Shown: one piece after another, positions 46,601-55,919 of the stretch
Position numbering within the stretch: the stretch's first letter is position 1
Layout: every line of letters begins with the position of its first letter
Origin: Devosia sp. Leaf420
Lineage (GTDB): Bacteria; Pseudomonadota; Alphaproteobacteria; Rhizobiales; Devosiaceae
Length of the DNA: 64,000 nt
Reading direction: 5' to 3'
Assembly (NCBI RefSeq): GCF_001425445.1
Contig: NZ_LMQU01000010.1
Location: forward strand, 675,328 to 739,327
Translations under genes and position numbers: made by a program
The notes under the pieces: model-generated
What the model was told of the DNA's origin: nothing
What the model saw: only the letters and a program-made list of their open reading frames with translations
The model's database searches: none

Positions 46601-49600
46601 TGAACTCCGCAATACGGACGATAGTCTCCGTAGTCGTACAGTCACCGCGTTGAGCGATGACGGTTTCACACGCACGACAAGTGCCGACCTCGACGGTGAT
46701 GGTGATACTGATGTCGTCACCAGCGACGTACGTACCTTCGCCGCAAATGGTGCAACGACGCTGACAACCACGTCGCGCGATGGCTCAAACGGCCTGCTGA
46801 GTCGATCTGTCTCGACATGGAGCGCCGACGGCAAGACCAGAAGTACCTCCTACGACAGCGATGGCGACGGTTTGTTTGATCGGATTCAGTCCGTAGTCAC
46901 TTCGGGTTCTTCCTCGACTGAAACCAGCGAGGTCTACTCGGCCAACGGCTCCAACTTACTCTCTCGAGTTGTCACGACGACCAGTAACAATGGCCTGGTA
47001 CGTAGCGCACAGGTCGATGCCGATGGAAACGGTTCGTACGATGCAGTTCGCCAAACAACCGTCGTCATAAATGCAGATGGTTCGTCGGTGAAGACCGAAG
47101 CTCTCCGCAATGGAGCAGGGACAATCGATATCAGCCGTACAGTGACCACTACTGGTGCCAATGGTTTGACGGGGAAGGTGGAGAGCTACACCGGTGCTGA
47201 AGTGGCACCATACAAAACCGTGACATCTGTGCGAATTGTGAATCCAGATGGGTCGTTGACTGAAACCGTGACGACGTATTCCGGCGCTGGCCTCGCACTG
47301 GTAGCGCGCGCAGTGACTTTGATCAGCGCTGATAGACTGACGTCCACGACATCCACTTATGTGGGGTCCAATACAAACCCTGAAACTGTGGCAACAACAT
47401 TAATTGCGCAGGATGGCTCCCGGACCGAAACAACAGCGGGTTATGGATCTAATGGATCATCGCTTCTAGGAAGAACTGTCACCACATATAGTGCAAACGG
47501 TCTGGTTGTAACTCGAAAGACCGACACAGACGGCGACGGGGACTTTGATAGCACGTCCGTTGAATCCAAGGTATTGAACGCCGACGGCACAGTACAAGTC
47601 ACCAAGACAATGTATGCCGGCACTGGTACGGCGTCAGCAAACCGCATTGAGAGTTCGGTCTCGACCACCAGCGGAAACGGACTTTCCGTGGCGACACGAC
47701 GCGATGCAAACGGCGATGGAATAATCGACAGCCGCATCACGGAGGCCACAGTCCTCAACAATGATGGCTCGACGACGCGAACCACGACAAACTTTAATGG
47801 ATCGGGGACTATCCAGACGGGACGTTCGGTGATGACTGTCAGCGATGACGGGTTGACGAAGATGTCTTGGAATTATCTCGGTAATTCACCGACACACAAC
47901 ACAAAGCAGACGGAAGCAACGGTTCTAGGGCAGGACGGGTCGCGGACGATTACGACTTCGGTGTTCAGCGCCAACAACACAGTTGTCAGCCGCAGCGTAA
48001 CGACCGTCAGTCGTGACAGCCTTTCGGCTACTACATACATCGACCTGGATGGCGATGGCGCGAACGATAAGGTAATCGCCACAACCACTGCTACCAACGG
48101 GTCTGTGACCACAGATACACGGACCTTCGACGGAGTGACTCTGCAGTCCAGCTCTCTGCGCACTGTCAGTGGGAACGGCCTGTCGATCACTATCGAAACC
48201 GATCTCGACGGCAATGGTACAACGGATCGCAAAACAACCGACATTTCGACGCTGAACGCTGACGGCTCCCGCACCAGAGTTGAAACCCATTACAAGACTG
48301 GGAACGTCATCGAAGGAAGGACGACCACACAGACCAGTGGCGACGGACTGACGATCAACATCACATTCGAAGGTCTCGGTGCTGGAGCTACTCGGACCAG
48401 AAGCGAAGTGACGACTGTCAATGCGGATGGGTCGACGACTCGGACGGTTGAAAATCGAAATGCTGCTGGCGTTCTCCTGGACCGGACGGTTTCAGCGGTG
48501 AGCGCGGATGGCACGCACATCCGAACGGCGACGGACATTGATGGCAACGGCGCGATCGATGAAACCATTTTGAAGGTCCATCTGCCGAATGGTTCGGTTC
48601 AGACATCTTACATGGATGGAGCAGTCTCGTCGGTGTCGGGACGAGAATATGGCTCCGCTGGTGGCAAGTATGTTTTGGAATCAGGCAATGGATTGGTGAG
48701 GACCACGCGTTTCGACGCCAACGGCGATGGATTAGCGGAAAGCGAGGTGGTGGAGTCCGTGGTTTTGGGGACAGACGGCACTTCGGTGAAGACAATCACC
48801 CGCTCCAATCTGAGCGGGGGCAATGCAAGCGACGCCAACCCCTCTTACACCGCTGCACTTGTTGAGCGTGCTGTTATTACAACGAGTGCGAACGGCCGCA
48901 ATATCACTTCCGCATGGGATACCGACGGTAACGGCGTTAACGAGGCAAGCCGAACGGATGTAACGACCTTCAACGCAGATGGGTCGTCTACCAGAACGAC
49001 AACGCACCTAACTGGAACCACAGTCACTTCTCGTTTTGCGGTGACTACCAGCGCGGATGGCCTCAGCGAAACTCAGGAATGGGACACCAACGGTGACGGC
49101 AATTTCGACGAGGTGTCGGTCCGGCTTCTAGAAAAGAATACCAATGGTGCCGTCAGCGAAACCGTCACCAACACAACCTTTGGAGGTGCGGCCCTCTCGC
49201 AGACAGTGACCACCACCAGTGCTGACGGTCGAACCATCACGGTCAAAGAAGACGCCGATGGCATGGGCGGTTTCGACCGCTCTAAAACAACCAAAACCGT
49301 TACGCTTTCTGACGGCTCGACGGTGGTGACGGTTTCCAAATTCGACGGAGCCGGCACCACACTTCTGGAGCGCACTGTCAACGAGACCAGTGCGGATGGT
49401 CGTATTGTCAAGTTCAGCCGCGACACGAATGGTGATGGCGCAAATGATCAGATAAAGGACATGGTGCAGCATGTAGATGGCAGCACCACCATCGATGTTC
49501 GCGACTTCAACACGGCTGGCGTTCTGACGAGCAGAACAACCACTACCAAGACCGCCGATGGTAGCTTGAGCACTGCCCAGCAGGATATCGATGGGGATGG

Positions 49601-52600
49601 CATCTTCGATCTTTCGACCACACATACGTGGCGCGATAGGGCCGATGGTGCGACCGAAGAGACAATTCAAATCCACCAAATCAGCGCTCGAGCGAGCGAT
49701 GGCACGGTGGTTGTCATTACGCCGTTCCTGCTGCAAACCGCAAAGGTCACGGCAAGTGCTGATGGTCGCGAGCAAACTTCCTCGGTCGATCTCAATGCCG
49801 ATGGCACCTTCGATGAGGTCACACAAGTAACCTCCAATTTGGACGGCTCAAGTCGAACGGTTGTGACTACTACGTCTCTGGCGAGAAGTGAGCCGGCACT
49901 TGCCAGTGAGGTGAAGTGGGTTTCTGCGATTGTGACGGGCGCTACAGCGGCCGCCGCGACCGAGGTCGTTGTGTCCGCGGACGGCGTGGTGAAGACGGTG
50001 CGAGCCGACTACGATGGCAACGGATCTTACGAGCACAGTGAAATCTGGACGACGCGTATCGATGGCTCTCAGAGAGGTCTGCTGTCAGACAAGGACGCTT
50101 CCGGAGCTGTTGTTGCGAGTGGCGTAATGACTATCAGTTCAGACGGGCTGATCACTCAACTGGACCGCGACTCCAACAATGACGGCTTGGCCGACTATCG
50201 GGAAATCGTGACGGTTCGAGTCGACGGGAGCGCCGTGAAAACGACTGCAACGCGTGTGGGAAGCGGCAGCTTTACGATCAATTCGATCACGACAACTCAC
50301 GCAAATGGGCAGTCGCTAAATATCGTCGGTACAGACGGAAACGATGTTTTGATCGGTGGCCGTTGGAACGACGTCATTGCGGGCAACGGCGGTGACGATA
50401 CGCTCGATGGTGGAGCGGGAGCCGACCAACTGATTGGCGGGTCAGGCAACGATATTTATATCGTCGACAATGGCGGCGACGTTGTGGTTGAGGATGCGAA
50501 CAATGGCCTGGACTTGGTGCGCTCATCCGCAACTTACTCTTTGGCAGCAAACTTAGAGAACCTGACGCTTATCGGAACAGCGTCCATCAACGGCACAGGG
50601 AACTCTCTGAACAACGTTCTTATTGGCAACTCGGGAGCCAATACGCTCAACGGTGGAGCGGGCAATGACACCATGTCCGGTGGTGCGGGCAACGATACCT
50701 ACATCGTCGACAGCGCCGGCGACGTCGTCACCGAGCTTGCTTCCGAAGGCACGGACCTGGTTCAGTCTTCGATCAGCTATGCCCTGGGCGCCAACCTGGA
50801 GAACCTTACGCTCACGGGCTCTGCTGCCACCAACGGCACTGGCAACAGCCTGAACAATGTGATCACGGGTAACAGTGCGAACAACACTCTCATCGGTGGG
50901 GGCGGCAACGACACCCTAAGTGGTGGCGCGGGCGCAGATCAACTCACTGGCGGAACCGGCAACGACACCTACGTGGTGGACAATTCCGGAGACGTCGTTA
51001 CAGAACTGGCGTCTGAAGGGACGGATCTCGTTCAGTCCTCGATCAACTACACCCTCACCTCGAATGTAGAGAATCTGACGCTAACCGGATCTGCGGCGAT
51101 CAACGGCACCGGTAACACCCTCAACAATGTCATCACCGGCAATTCCGCTGCCAACACGCTTTCAGGCGGCGCCGGCAACGACGCTTTGAATGGCGGCGAT
51201 GGCAACGACGTCTTGATCGGCGGGTCCGGTGCAGATGCTTTGAACGGCGGAGCCGGCAGCGACACGGCCAGCTACGAAACCTCGACGTCCGGTGTGACCG
51301 TCAACACAGGCGTCTTATCGTCGAATACCGGAGATGCTACCGGCGATACGTACACGAGCATCGAGACCATCCGCGGCTCAGCGTTCGACGACCATATCGT
51401 GTTCGTTGGCAGCGGCATCACCATCGACGGGGGTGATGGCAATGACAACCTCGTGGCCGATGGGCTTGGAAACACAATCTATGGCGGCGCCGGTCATGAC
51501 TTGATGCGTGCGAAAGACGGTGAAAACGCCCTCAATGGCGGCAACGATGTCCTCGACGGCGGATCCGGTAACGACGAGATGTATGGACTTGGCGGCAAGG
51601 ACATCATGATCGGTGGGACCGGCGACGACACGATGCTGGGTGGTGCTGATGACGATATTTATTACGTCGACAGTGTCGGCGACGTCGTCCTTGAGAACAG
51701 CGATCCGGGTGAAGGTATCGACCTCGTTTATTCCTCCGTCACCTACACTTTGGCCAACAACGTCGAGAACATGACCCTTACCGGGGCCGCCGCTATAAAC
51801 GGTACCGGCAACACCTTATCCAACATCCTCATTGGCAATTCTGCTTCGAATACGTTGAACGGCGGCGGGGGCGACGACACGCTAAGCGGAGGTGGCGGGA
51901 ACGACACGCTCAATGGCGGGACTGGTGCAGACCTGATGTCGGGGGGCACCGGTGATGACACCTACGTCGTCGACAACATCGGAGACGGTGTCACCGAACT
52001 TTCGGCTGAGGGCACCGACCTTGTTCAATCGTCCGTGACCTACACGTTGGGCAACAACGTCGAGAACCTCACGCTGACTGGATCGGCCGCGATAACCGGC
52101 CGAGGCAATGAGCTAAACAATACGATCATTGGCAACAGCGGTGCCAATGTTCTGAACGGCGGAGATGGCAACGATATTCTCATCGGCGGTGCAGGTGCTG
52201 ACTCTCTTAACGGCGGTAACGGCACCGACACAGCGAGCTACGAAACCTCGTCCATAGGGCTGACCATCAAAACGGCTTCCCCGAGTTCAAGCACCGGTGA
52301 CGCCGCTGGAGATACCTTCTCAAGCATAGAAATTCTCAAGGGTACGGCTTTCGACGATGAGATCGTTTTTGTCGGCGACGGTGTTACGCTTCATGGTGGC
52401 GACGGAAACGACAATCTGATCGCAGATGGTATCGGCAACACGATCTATGGCGGTGCCGGCAATGACCTGATGCGCGCAAAGGATGGTCCCGATGTCCTCA
52501 ACGGCGGGAACGACGTCCTCGATGGCGGATCCGGCAACGACGAAATGTACGGCCTCGGTGGCAACGACATGATGATTGGGGGCACTGGCGACGACGCAAT

Positions 52601-55600
52601 GATGGGTGGGATGGGAAATGACACCTACGTTGTTGATAGCGCCAGTGATTTGGTTGTCGAAAATGCGGGAGAAGGCACCGACCTGGTGCAGACCACCGTG
52701 TCGTACACGCTCGCTGACAACGTAGAGAACATGACCTTGCTTGGGTCCGGTTCGATCAACGCTACCGGCAATGCTCTCTCCAACGTTTTGCTAGGCAATG
52801 CTGGGGCAAATACGCTGAATGGCGCAGGCGGCGCCGACACGATGTCTGGGGGTGGCGGCAACGATCTTTACGTCGTCGACAACATTGGCGATGTCGTGAA
52901 CGAGCTCACCGGCGAAGGAACGGACAGCGTCCAGTCTTCGGTCACCTACACACTCGCCTCGAACGTCGAAAACCTGACTTTGACTGGTTCGGCGGCCATC
53001 AACGGCACCGGCAACAGCCTGGACAACGTTCTTACCGGGAACTCTGGCGCCAACACGCTGACCGGTGGCGGCGGTAACGACACTCTGAATGGCGGAACTG
53101 GTTCCGACACCATGTTGGGCGGCACAGGGAATGATACCTATGTCGTCGATAACTCGGGCGACGTCGTCACAGAGGCAGCGTCTGAAGGCACGGACCTCGT
53201 CCAGTCTTTGATCAGCTACGTGCTTACGGCAAACGTCGAGAATCTCACCTTGACCGGTTCGGCTTCGCTGAATGGATCGGGCAACGACCTCAACAACGTC
53301 ATCACCGGAAATTCCGGAGCCAACACGCTCAATGGTGGCGCCGGGAATGACACCCTCAACGGCGGCGATGGCAATGACGTGTTGATTGGTGGAATCGGTG
53401 CTGATGTCCTGAATGGCGGCAATGGCATTGACACTGTCAGCTACGAGGCGGCGACGGCGGGCGTGACCCTCAATACTTCGACCACAACATCGAGTGCGGG
53501 CGAAGCAGCAGGCGATACGTTCAGCGGCATCGAGGTGATCAAGGGCACGTCATTCAACGACAACATCACGCTCAACGGTGATGCGGTGACGCTCTACGGA
53601 AACGACGGCAACGACGTTCTGAGAACATCGGGCAACGGTGCGACCATCTACGGCGGCACTGGCAGCGACGTGATCCACGCCATGAATGGCAGCAACCCGC
53701 TCGCCGGCGGCGACGATGTCATCGACGGTGGAGCCGACAACGACGAGATGTACGGTTACGGCGGCAACGACATGATGATCGGGGGTACGGGCAGCGACAC
53801 TATGCTCGGCGGCTCCGGAAACGACACCTACGTCGTCGACAACAGCGGAGACGTCGTCGTCGAGAATTCGGGCGAAGGCATGGATACGGTCCTCTCGTCA
53901 GTCACCTATACCCTTTCTGCAAATGTCGAAAACCTCACGTTGACGGGCTCGGCCGGGCTCAATGGCACGGGCAACGGCCTGAGCAACACCATCACCGGCA
54001 CATCAGGCGCCAATACGCTCAATGGCGGCGATGGGAATGACACGCTGATCGGCGGCGGCGGCGCGGACGTTCTGATCGGTGGAGCAGGCTACGATATCGC
54101 CAGCTACGAGACGTCGACCGCTGGGGTGACGATTCACACAGGTACACCGAGCTCCAACGCCGGCGATGCCGCAGGCGACACCTACAGCAGCATCGAGGAG
54201 ATAAAAGGTTCAGCCTTCAACGATCAGATCACGCTTTTGAACGTAGGGCAGACCGTCAGAGGCGGTGCTGGCGACGACACCATCGAAATTCTGTCCGGGC
54301 AAGCAATTGCCTTCTACGGCGAAGCCGGGAACGACACGCTACGAGGCGATGCCGGCAACGACTATCTCGATGGCGGCGGCGACAACGATACCCTGAGAGG
54401 TAATGGTGGCAACGATACGCTCATAGGGGGCGGCGGCAACGACACGCTTTATGGCGGTGATGGAAACGATCTTTTGTCGGGCGGGACAGGTGGAGATGCC
54501 TTCTTCGGTGGAGATGGCGTGGACACCGTGACATATGCCGACGCTGCCGCTGCCATCGCGTTTGATCGCAATCAGAACCCGAGCACTTATTCGGGGGACG
54601 CAGCGAACGATACCTTCGACTCGATCGAGATCTTCATTGGGTCCGGCTTTGACGACACCATCCATCTCATTGGACAAGGGGCGACGGTCTACGGCGGAAA
54701 CGGCAACGACCTTATCAATATCTGGTCAGGTCCGGCGGTCAGTTTCTATGGCGAAGCGGGAGACGACACGCTCTGGGGCGACTATGGCGACGACTACCTG
54801 AACGGGGGCACTGGCAACGACACAATCAATGGCTTTGCCGGCAATGACACGATGATGGGTGGGACCGGAAACGATACCTATACCGTCGATACTGTCGGCG
54901 ACGTCATCGTTGAAAATGCGAACGAAGGCACAGATGTCGTCAGAAGCTCGATCACCTACACGTTGAGTACGAACCTTGAGGACTTGATCCTCACGGACAA
55001 CGCGTCGATCAACGGAACGGGCAATCAGTTCGCCAACGTCCTGACCGGCAACGCCATGGCGAACGTCTTAAACGGTCTTGGCGGAAACGACACCATCGAC
55101 GGCGGTGCCGGCAATGACACGTTGAACGGCGGCGATGGGAACGACATCCTCAAAGGTGGTTCAGGCGCCGACGCTCACTTCGGCGGAGCCGGAACAGATA
55201 CCGTCTCGTATGCAGGTTCGCTTGCAGCTGTTTCGATCGACTATCAGAAGGCGCCGAGCACATACACCGGCGACGCCGCCGGCGACACATTCGACTCCAT
55301 CGAGATCTTCGTTGGTACCGCCTTCGACGACAGCATCCAACTCATGGATGTTGGAGTCACCGTTTACGGCGGCGCTGGCAATGACCTGATTAATATCTGG
55401 CACGGGCCAGCCGTAACTCTGTATGGAGAGGCCGGTGACGACCACCTGATGTCCGATTATGGTGCGGACTACCTAGATGGTGGCATCGGAAACGATCTCG
55501 TCGAAGGCTACGCCGGCAACGACATCATCTTTGGTGGGGCTGGCAACGACACTCTCTTCGGCGGGGACGGCGACGACACGCTATCCGGCGATGCGGGAGA

Positions 55601-55859
55601 CGATACGCACTACGGTGGATCTGGCGCGGACACGTTCGTTTTCCGTTCCGGAATGGGTGAAGATCTGATCGGCGATTTCCAGCTCGGGATCGACACCATT
55701 GAAATCCGGGATCAGGGAAGCATGAACTTCGCCAGCCTGATCGCGAATGCCGAAGAGTACGGCGGCTATTCCTGGCTGCATCTGAACGATGGCGGAACGA
55801 TTTCCCTCATCAACATCAGCTTGAGCGATCTGTCGGCCAGCGATTTCCGCTTCGTCTGA
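43683..55859 (+). CDS. Giant RTX Ca-binding protein with N-terminal Hint domain (type I secretion substrate)
   Basis: One uninterrupted frame of about 4058 residues, starting at ATG 43683 after GGGGGACGAG. In order: an N-terminal domain without signal peptide (1-189); a Hint/intein-like domain (190-352); a linker and EF-hand-like part (DMDGDGTLN, DANNDGIID, DTNNNGKLD; about 580-660); about 25 tandem units of roughly 50-60 residues, most with a DxDGDGxxD loop (about 715-2210). Then RTX modules full of GGxGxD nonapeptides (about 2215-3980), and a C-terminal secretion signal (DTFVF...IGDFQLGIDTIEI...). It is probably exported in one step by the downstream ABC/HlyD pair and folds with calcium outside. 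Role (adhesin, toxin, matrix protein) unknown. Confidence 0.9.
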   Translation: MAKLLRNSGLSVTESVLNRAIELHSAGQVSGAYNVLAAAGDQYANSAQYIVDDRSLFDVLGYAVDSVWERNAPGSVATSWLAVAAQHQENYLELIFNSPIRGAGGAENYYRLPNTLQIEQSYVDALQQNGLPPSLAIDVVLNTIFGGSPEWARILGLPDARIAEESLVLEGASPGATLSEVFEAITPHFCFAPGTQVLMGDNKVKPIEQVAVGDFVMSFDPATLGGRGDLVPKRVTRTFENITSEFIQLDGDVFITPDHHVLTEDGHFRPVSHVLLAGQSFIDEVGEAIDISGVAVSYKSSAQLKLPNAYGEHYNFLGNTVLKLSDRLGWRTHNFEVEDYHTYVAGGIRVHNQSVSVGTLSDVLGGNGVAGAFAAELLNLGQENRYDTIRDRPFGPDRVVFNAGSSSELYSQQEKAWRSDLLKQMTNADGSSQWVVQYTDAQGNVVTKDPQTGARIDPSKLSASSLNPANAGPKTSYEDGTYDSNSYTRNEDGSFTDHSTGNTLPATNFVSGTTGEPLYRQTVRSYNPDTLQFEDRVVYRPADQDSDNGSDSNGGDDSDKPILVDLNGGGINFTELTASNIFFDMDGDGTLNRTAWAGAGDGVLVRDANNDGIIDQRAEVVFTDWDGTSKSDLQALLSMFDTNNNGKLDAGDADWSLFKIMVTNANGTNTLKTLGELNIVEITLISNNQSREFSDGSAIFGGSIFKRGDGTTGMVADTRLSYDANGLVVTKTVTQNGDGSTTVTNTGANADGSLANKTVLTVAANGNTRRTQFDDNGDGVYDRLIVETKATSSSGVVTDTRADYDGSGTILQRRQVTETSADGKTIVVRLDEAGSGVRFDRVETRQTGLDGSLTVTVETLNSNGSTRTETTTTTSANGLNKTMQTDMNGDGITDATKVESTSVSGNGTRTETVTNFAGSSVSSAHRIGSSISTVSADGSQKTVSVDLDGDGDVDLKTASAIVHNADGSTTTTLELRNTDDSLRSRTVTALSDDGFTRTTSADLDGDGDTDVVTSDVRTFAANGATTLTTTSRDGSNGLLSRSVSTWSADGKTRSTSYDSDGDGLFDRIQSVVTSGSSSTETSEVYSANGSNLLSRVVTTTSNNGLVRSAQVDADGNGSYDAVRQTTVVINADGSSVKTEALRNGAGTIDISRTVTTTGANGLTGKVESYTGAEVAPYKTVTSVRIVNPDGSLTETVTTYSGAGLALVARAVTLISADRLTSTTSTYVGSNTNPETVATTLIAQDGSRTETTAGYGSNGSSLLGRTVTTYSANGLVVTRKTDTDGDGDFDSTSVESKVLNADGTVQVTKTMYAGTGTASANRIESSVSTTSGNGLSVATRRDANGDGIIDSRITEATVLNNDGSTTRTTTNFNGSGTIQTGRSVMTVSDDGLTKMSWNYLGNSPTHNTKQTEATVLGQDGSRTITTSVFSANNTVVSRSVTTVSRDSLSATTYIDLDGDGANDKVIATTTATNGSVTTDTRTFDGVTLQSSSLRTVSGNGLSITIETDLDGNGTTDRKTTDISTLNADGSRTRVETHYKTGNVIEGRTTTQTSGDGLTINITFEGLGAGATRTRSEVTTVNADGSTTRTVENRNAAGVLLDRTVSAVSADGTHIRTATDIDGNGAIDETILKVHLPNGSVQTSYMDGAVSSVSGREYGSAGGKYVLESGNGLVRTTRFDANGDGLAESEVVESVVLGTDGTSVKTITRSNLSGGNASDANPSYTAALVERAVITTSANGRNITSAWDTDGNGVNEASRTDVTTFNADGSSTRTTTHLTGTTVTSRFAVTTSADGLSETQEWDTNGDGNFDEVSVRLLEKNTNGAVSETVTNTTFGGAALSQTVTTTSADGRTITVKEDADGMGGFDRSKTTKTVTLSDGSTVVTVSKFDGAGTTLLERTVNETSADGRIVKFSRDTNGDGANDQIKDMVQHVDGSTTIDVRDFNTAGVLTSRTTTTKTADGSLSTAQQDIDGDGIFDLSTTHTWRDRADGATEETIQIHQISARASDGTVVVITPFLLQTAKVTASADGREQTSSVDLNADGTFDEVTQVTSNLDGSSRTVVTTTSLARSEPALASEVKWVSAIVTGATAAAATEVVVSADGVVKTVRADYDGNGSYEHSEIWTTRIDGSQRGLLSDKDASGAVVASGVMTISSDGLITQLDRDSNNDGLADYREIVTVRVDGSAVKTTATRVGSGSFTINSITTTHANGQSLNIVGTDGNDVLIGGRWNDVIAGNGGDDTLDGGAGADQLIGGSGNDIYIVDNGGDVVVEDANNGLDLVRSSATYSLAANLENLTLIGTASINGTGNSLNNVLIGNSGANTLNGGAGNDTMSGGAGNDTYIVDSAGDVVTELASEGTDLVQSSISYALGANLENLTLTGSAATNGTGNSLNNVITGNSANNTLIGGGGNDTLSGGAGADQLTGGTGNDTYVVDNSGDVVTELASEGTDLVQSSINYTLTSNVENLTLTGSAAINGTGNTLNNVITGNSAANTLSGGAGNDALNGGDGNDVLIGGSGADALNGGAGSDTASYETSTSGVTVNTGVLSSNTGDATGDTYTSIETIRGSAFDDHIVFVGSGITIDGGDGNDNLVADGLGNTIYGGAGHDLMRAKDGENALNGGNDVLDGGSGNDEMYGLGGKDIMIGGTGDDTMLGGADDDIYYVDSVGDVVLENSDPGEGIDLVYSSVTYTLANNVENMTLTGAAAINGTGNTLSNILIGNSASNTLNGGGGDDTLSGGGGNDTLNGGTGADLMSGGTGDDTYVVDNIGDGVTELSAEGTDLVQSSVTYTLGNNVENLTLTGSAAITGRGNELNNTIIGNSGANVLNGGDGNDILIGGAGADSLNGGNGTDTASYETSSIGLTIKTASPSSSTGDAAGDTFSSIEILKGTAFDDEIVFVGDGVTLHGGDGNDNLIADGIGNTIYGGAGNDLMRAKDGPDVLNGGNDVLDGGSGNDEMYGLGGNDMMIGGTGDDAMMGGMGNDTYVVDSASDLVVENAGEGTDLVQTTVSYTLADNVENMTLLGSGSINATGNALSNVLLGNAGANTLNGAGGADTMSGGGGNDLYVVDNIGDVVNELTGEGTDSVQSSVTYTLASNVENLTLTGSAAINGTGNSLDNVLTGNSGANTLTGGGGNDTLNGGTGSDTMLGGTGNDTYVVDNSGDVVTEAASEGTDLVQSLISYVLTANVENLTLTGSASLNGSGNDLNNVITGNSGANTLNGGAGNDTLNGGDGNDVLIGGIGADVLNGGNGIDTVSYEAATAGVTLNTSTTTSSAGEAAGDTFSGIEVIKGTSFNDNITLNGDAVTLYGNDGNDVLRTSGNGATIYGGTGSDVIHAMNGSNPLAGGDDVIDGGADNDEMYGYGGNDMMIGGTGSDTMLGGSGNDTYVVDNSGDVVVENSGEGMDTVLSSVTYTLSANVENLTLTGSAGLNGTGNGLSNTITGTSGANTLNGGDGNDTLIGGGGADVLIGGAGYDIASYETSTAGVTIHTGTPSSNAGDAAGDTYSSIEEIKGSAFNDQITLLNVGQTVRGGAGDDTIEILSGQAIAFYGEAGNDTLRGDAGNDYLDGGGDNDTLRGNGGNDTLIGGGGNDTLYGGDGNDLLSGGTGGDAFFGGDGVDTVTYADAAAAIAFDRNQNPSTYSGDAANDTFDSIEIFIGSGFDDTIHLIGQGATVYGGNGNDLINIWSGPAVSFYGEAGDDTLWGDYGDDYLNGGTGNDTINGFAGNDTMMGGTGNDTYTVDTVGDVIVENANEGTDVVRSSITYTLSTNLEDLILTDNASINGTGNQFANVLTGNAMANVLNGLGGNDTIDGGAGNDTLNGGDGNDILKGGSGADAHFGGAGTDTVSYAGSLAAVSIDYQKAPSTYTGDAAGDTFDSIEIFVGTAFDDSIQLMDVGVTVYGGAGNDLINIWHGPAVTLYGEAGDDHLMSDYGADYLDGGIGNDLVEGYAGNDIIFGGAGNDTLFGGDGDDTLSGDAGDDTHYGGSGADTFVFRSGMGEDLIGDFQLGIDTIEIRDQGSMNFASLIANAEEYGGYSWLHLNDGGTISLINISLSDLSASDFRFV
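44250..44738 (+). other. Hint (intein-like) domain within the giant RTX protein
   Basis: Residues 190-352. Block A is CFAPGTQVLMGDN with Cys190 and VGDFVMSF; block B is TPDHHVL with the catalytic His; block F/G is FEVEDYHTYVAGGIRVHN ending His351-Asn352. The residue after Asn is Gln rather than Cys/Ser/Thr. Splicing is therefore unlikely, but Asn cyclisation or N-terminal thioester cleavage remains possible, as in bacterial intein-like domains. Confidence 0.85.
45830..50320 (+). repeat. About 25 tandem protein repeats with DxDGDG loops
   Basis: Units follow the pattern TTSADGL..T..D.DGDG..D.........NADGS.T.T.....G..L.SR. Spacing is about 50-60 codons, and the units are strongly diverged in DNA. 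The Asp-rich loops look like calcium sites. Several units have lost the loop (e.g. near 47200, 47350 and 47870). Confidence 0.8.
50330..55640 (+). repeat. RTX nonapeptide arrays in repeated modules
   Basis: Clusters of GGAGNDTLNGG-type nonapeptides alternate with two recurring longer modules. One runs DTYVVDNSGDVVTE...GTDLVQSS..YTL..NVENLTLTGSA; the other is ASYETST.GVT...GDA.GDT..SIE. Each occurs several times, with high local identity. Confidence 0.88.
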
Positions 55860-55872
55860 AGTCGATCCAGCA

Positions 55873-55898
55873 ATTGCAGCGGGCATGCCCGCTGCAAT
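55873..55898. terminator. Perfect 26-bp palindrome between the giant RTX gene and the exporter genes
   Basis: ATTGCAGCGGGCA is followed directly by its reverse complement. It starts 13 bp after the RTX stop and ends 21 bp before the exporter start. No T run follows, so it may attenuate or process the transcript rather than stop it fully. Confidence 0.6.
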
Positions 55899-55919
55899 AC
55901 CATCTAGGCTTCAGCCCGA

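Noticed and set aside
50330..55640. Regularly repeated DNA resembling a CRISPR array or satellite
   Set aside because: The repeats are coding, in phase with one frame, and translate to RTX nonapeptide modules; there are no unique spacers of constant length and no cas genes.
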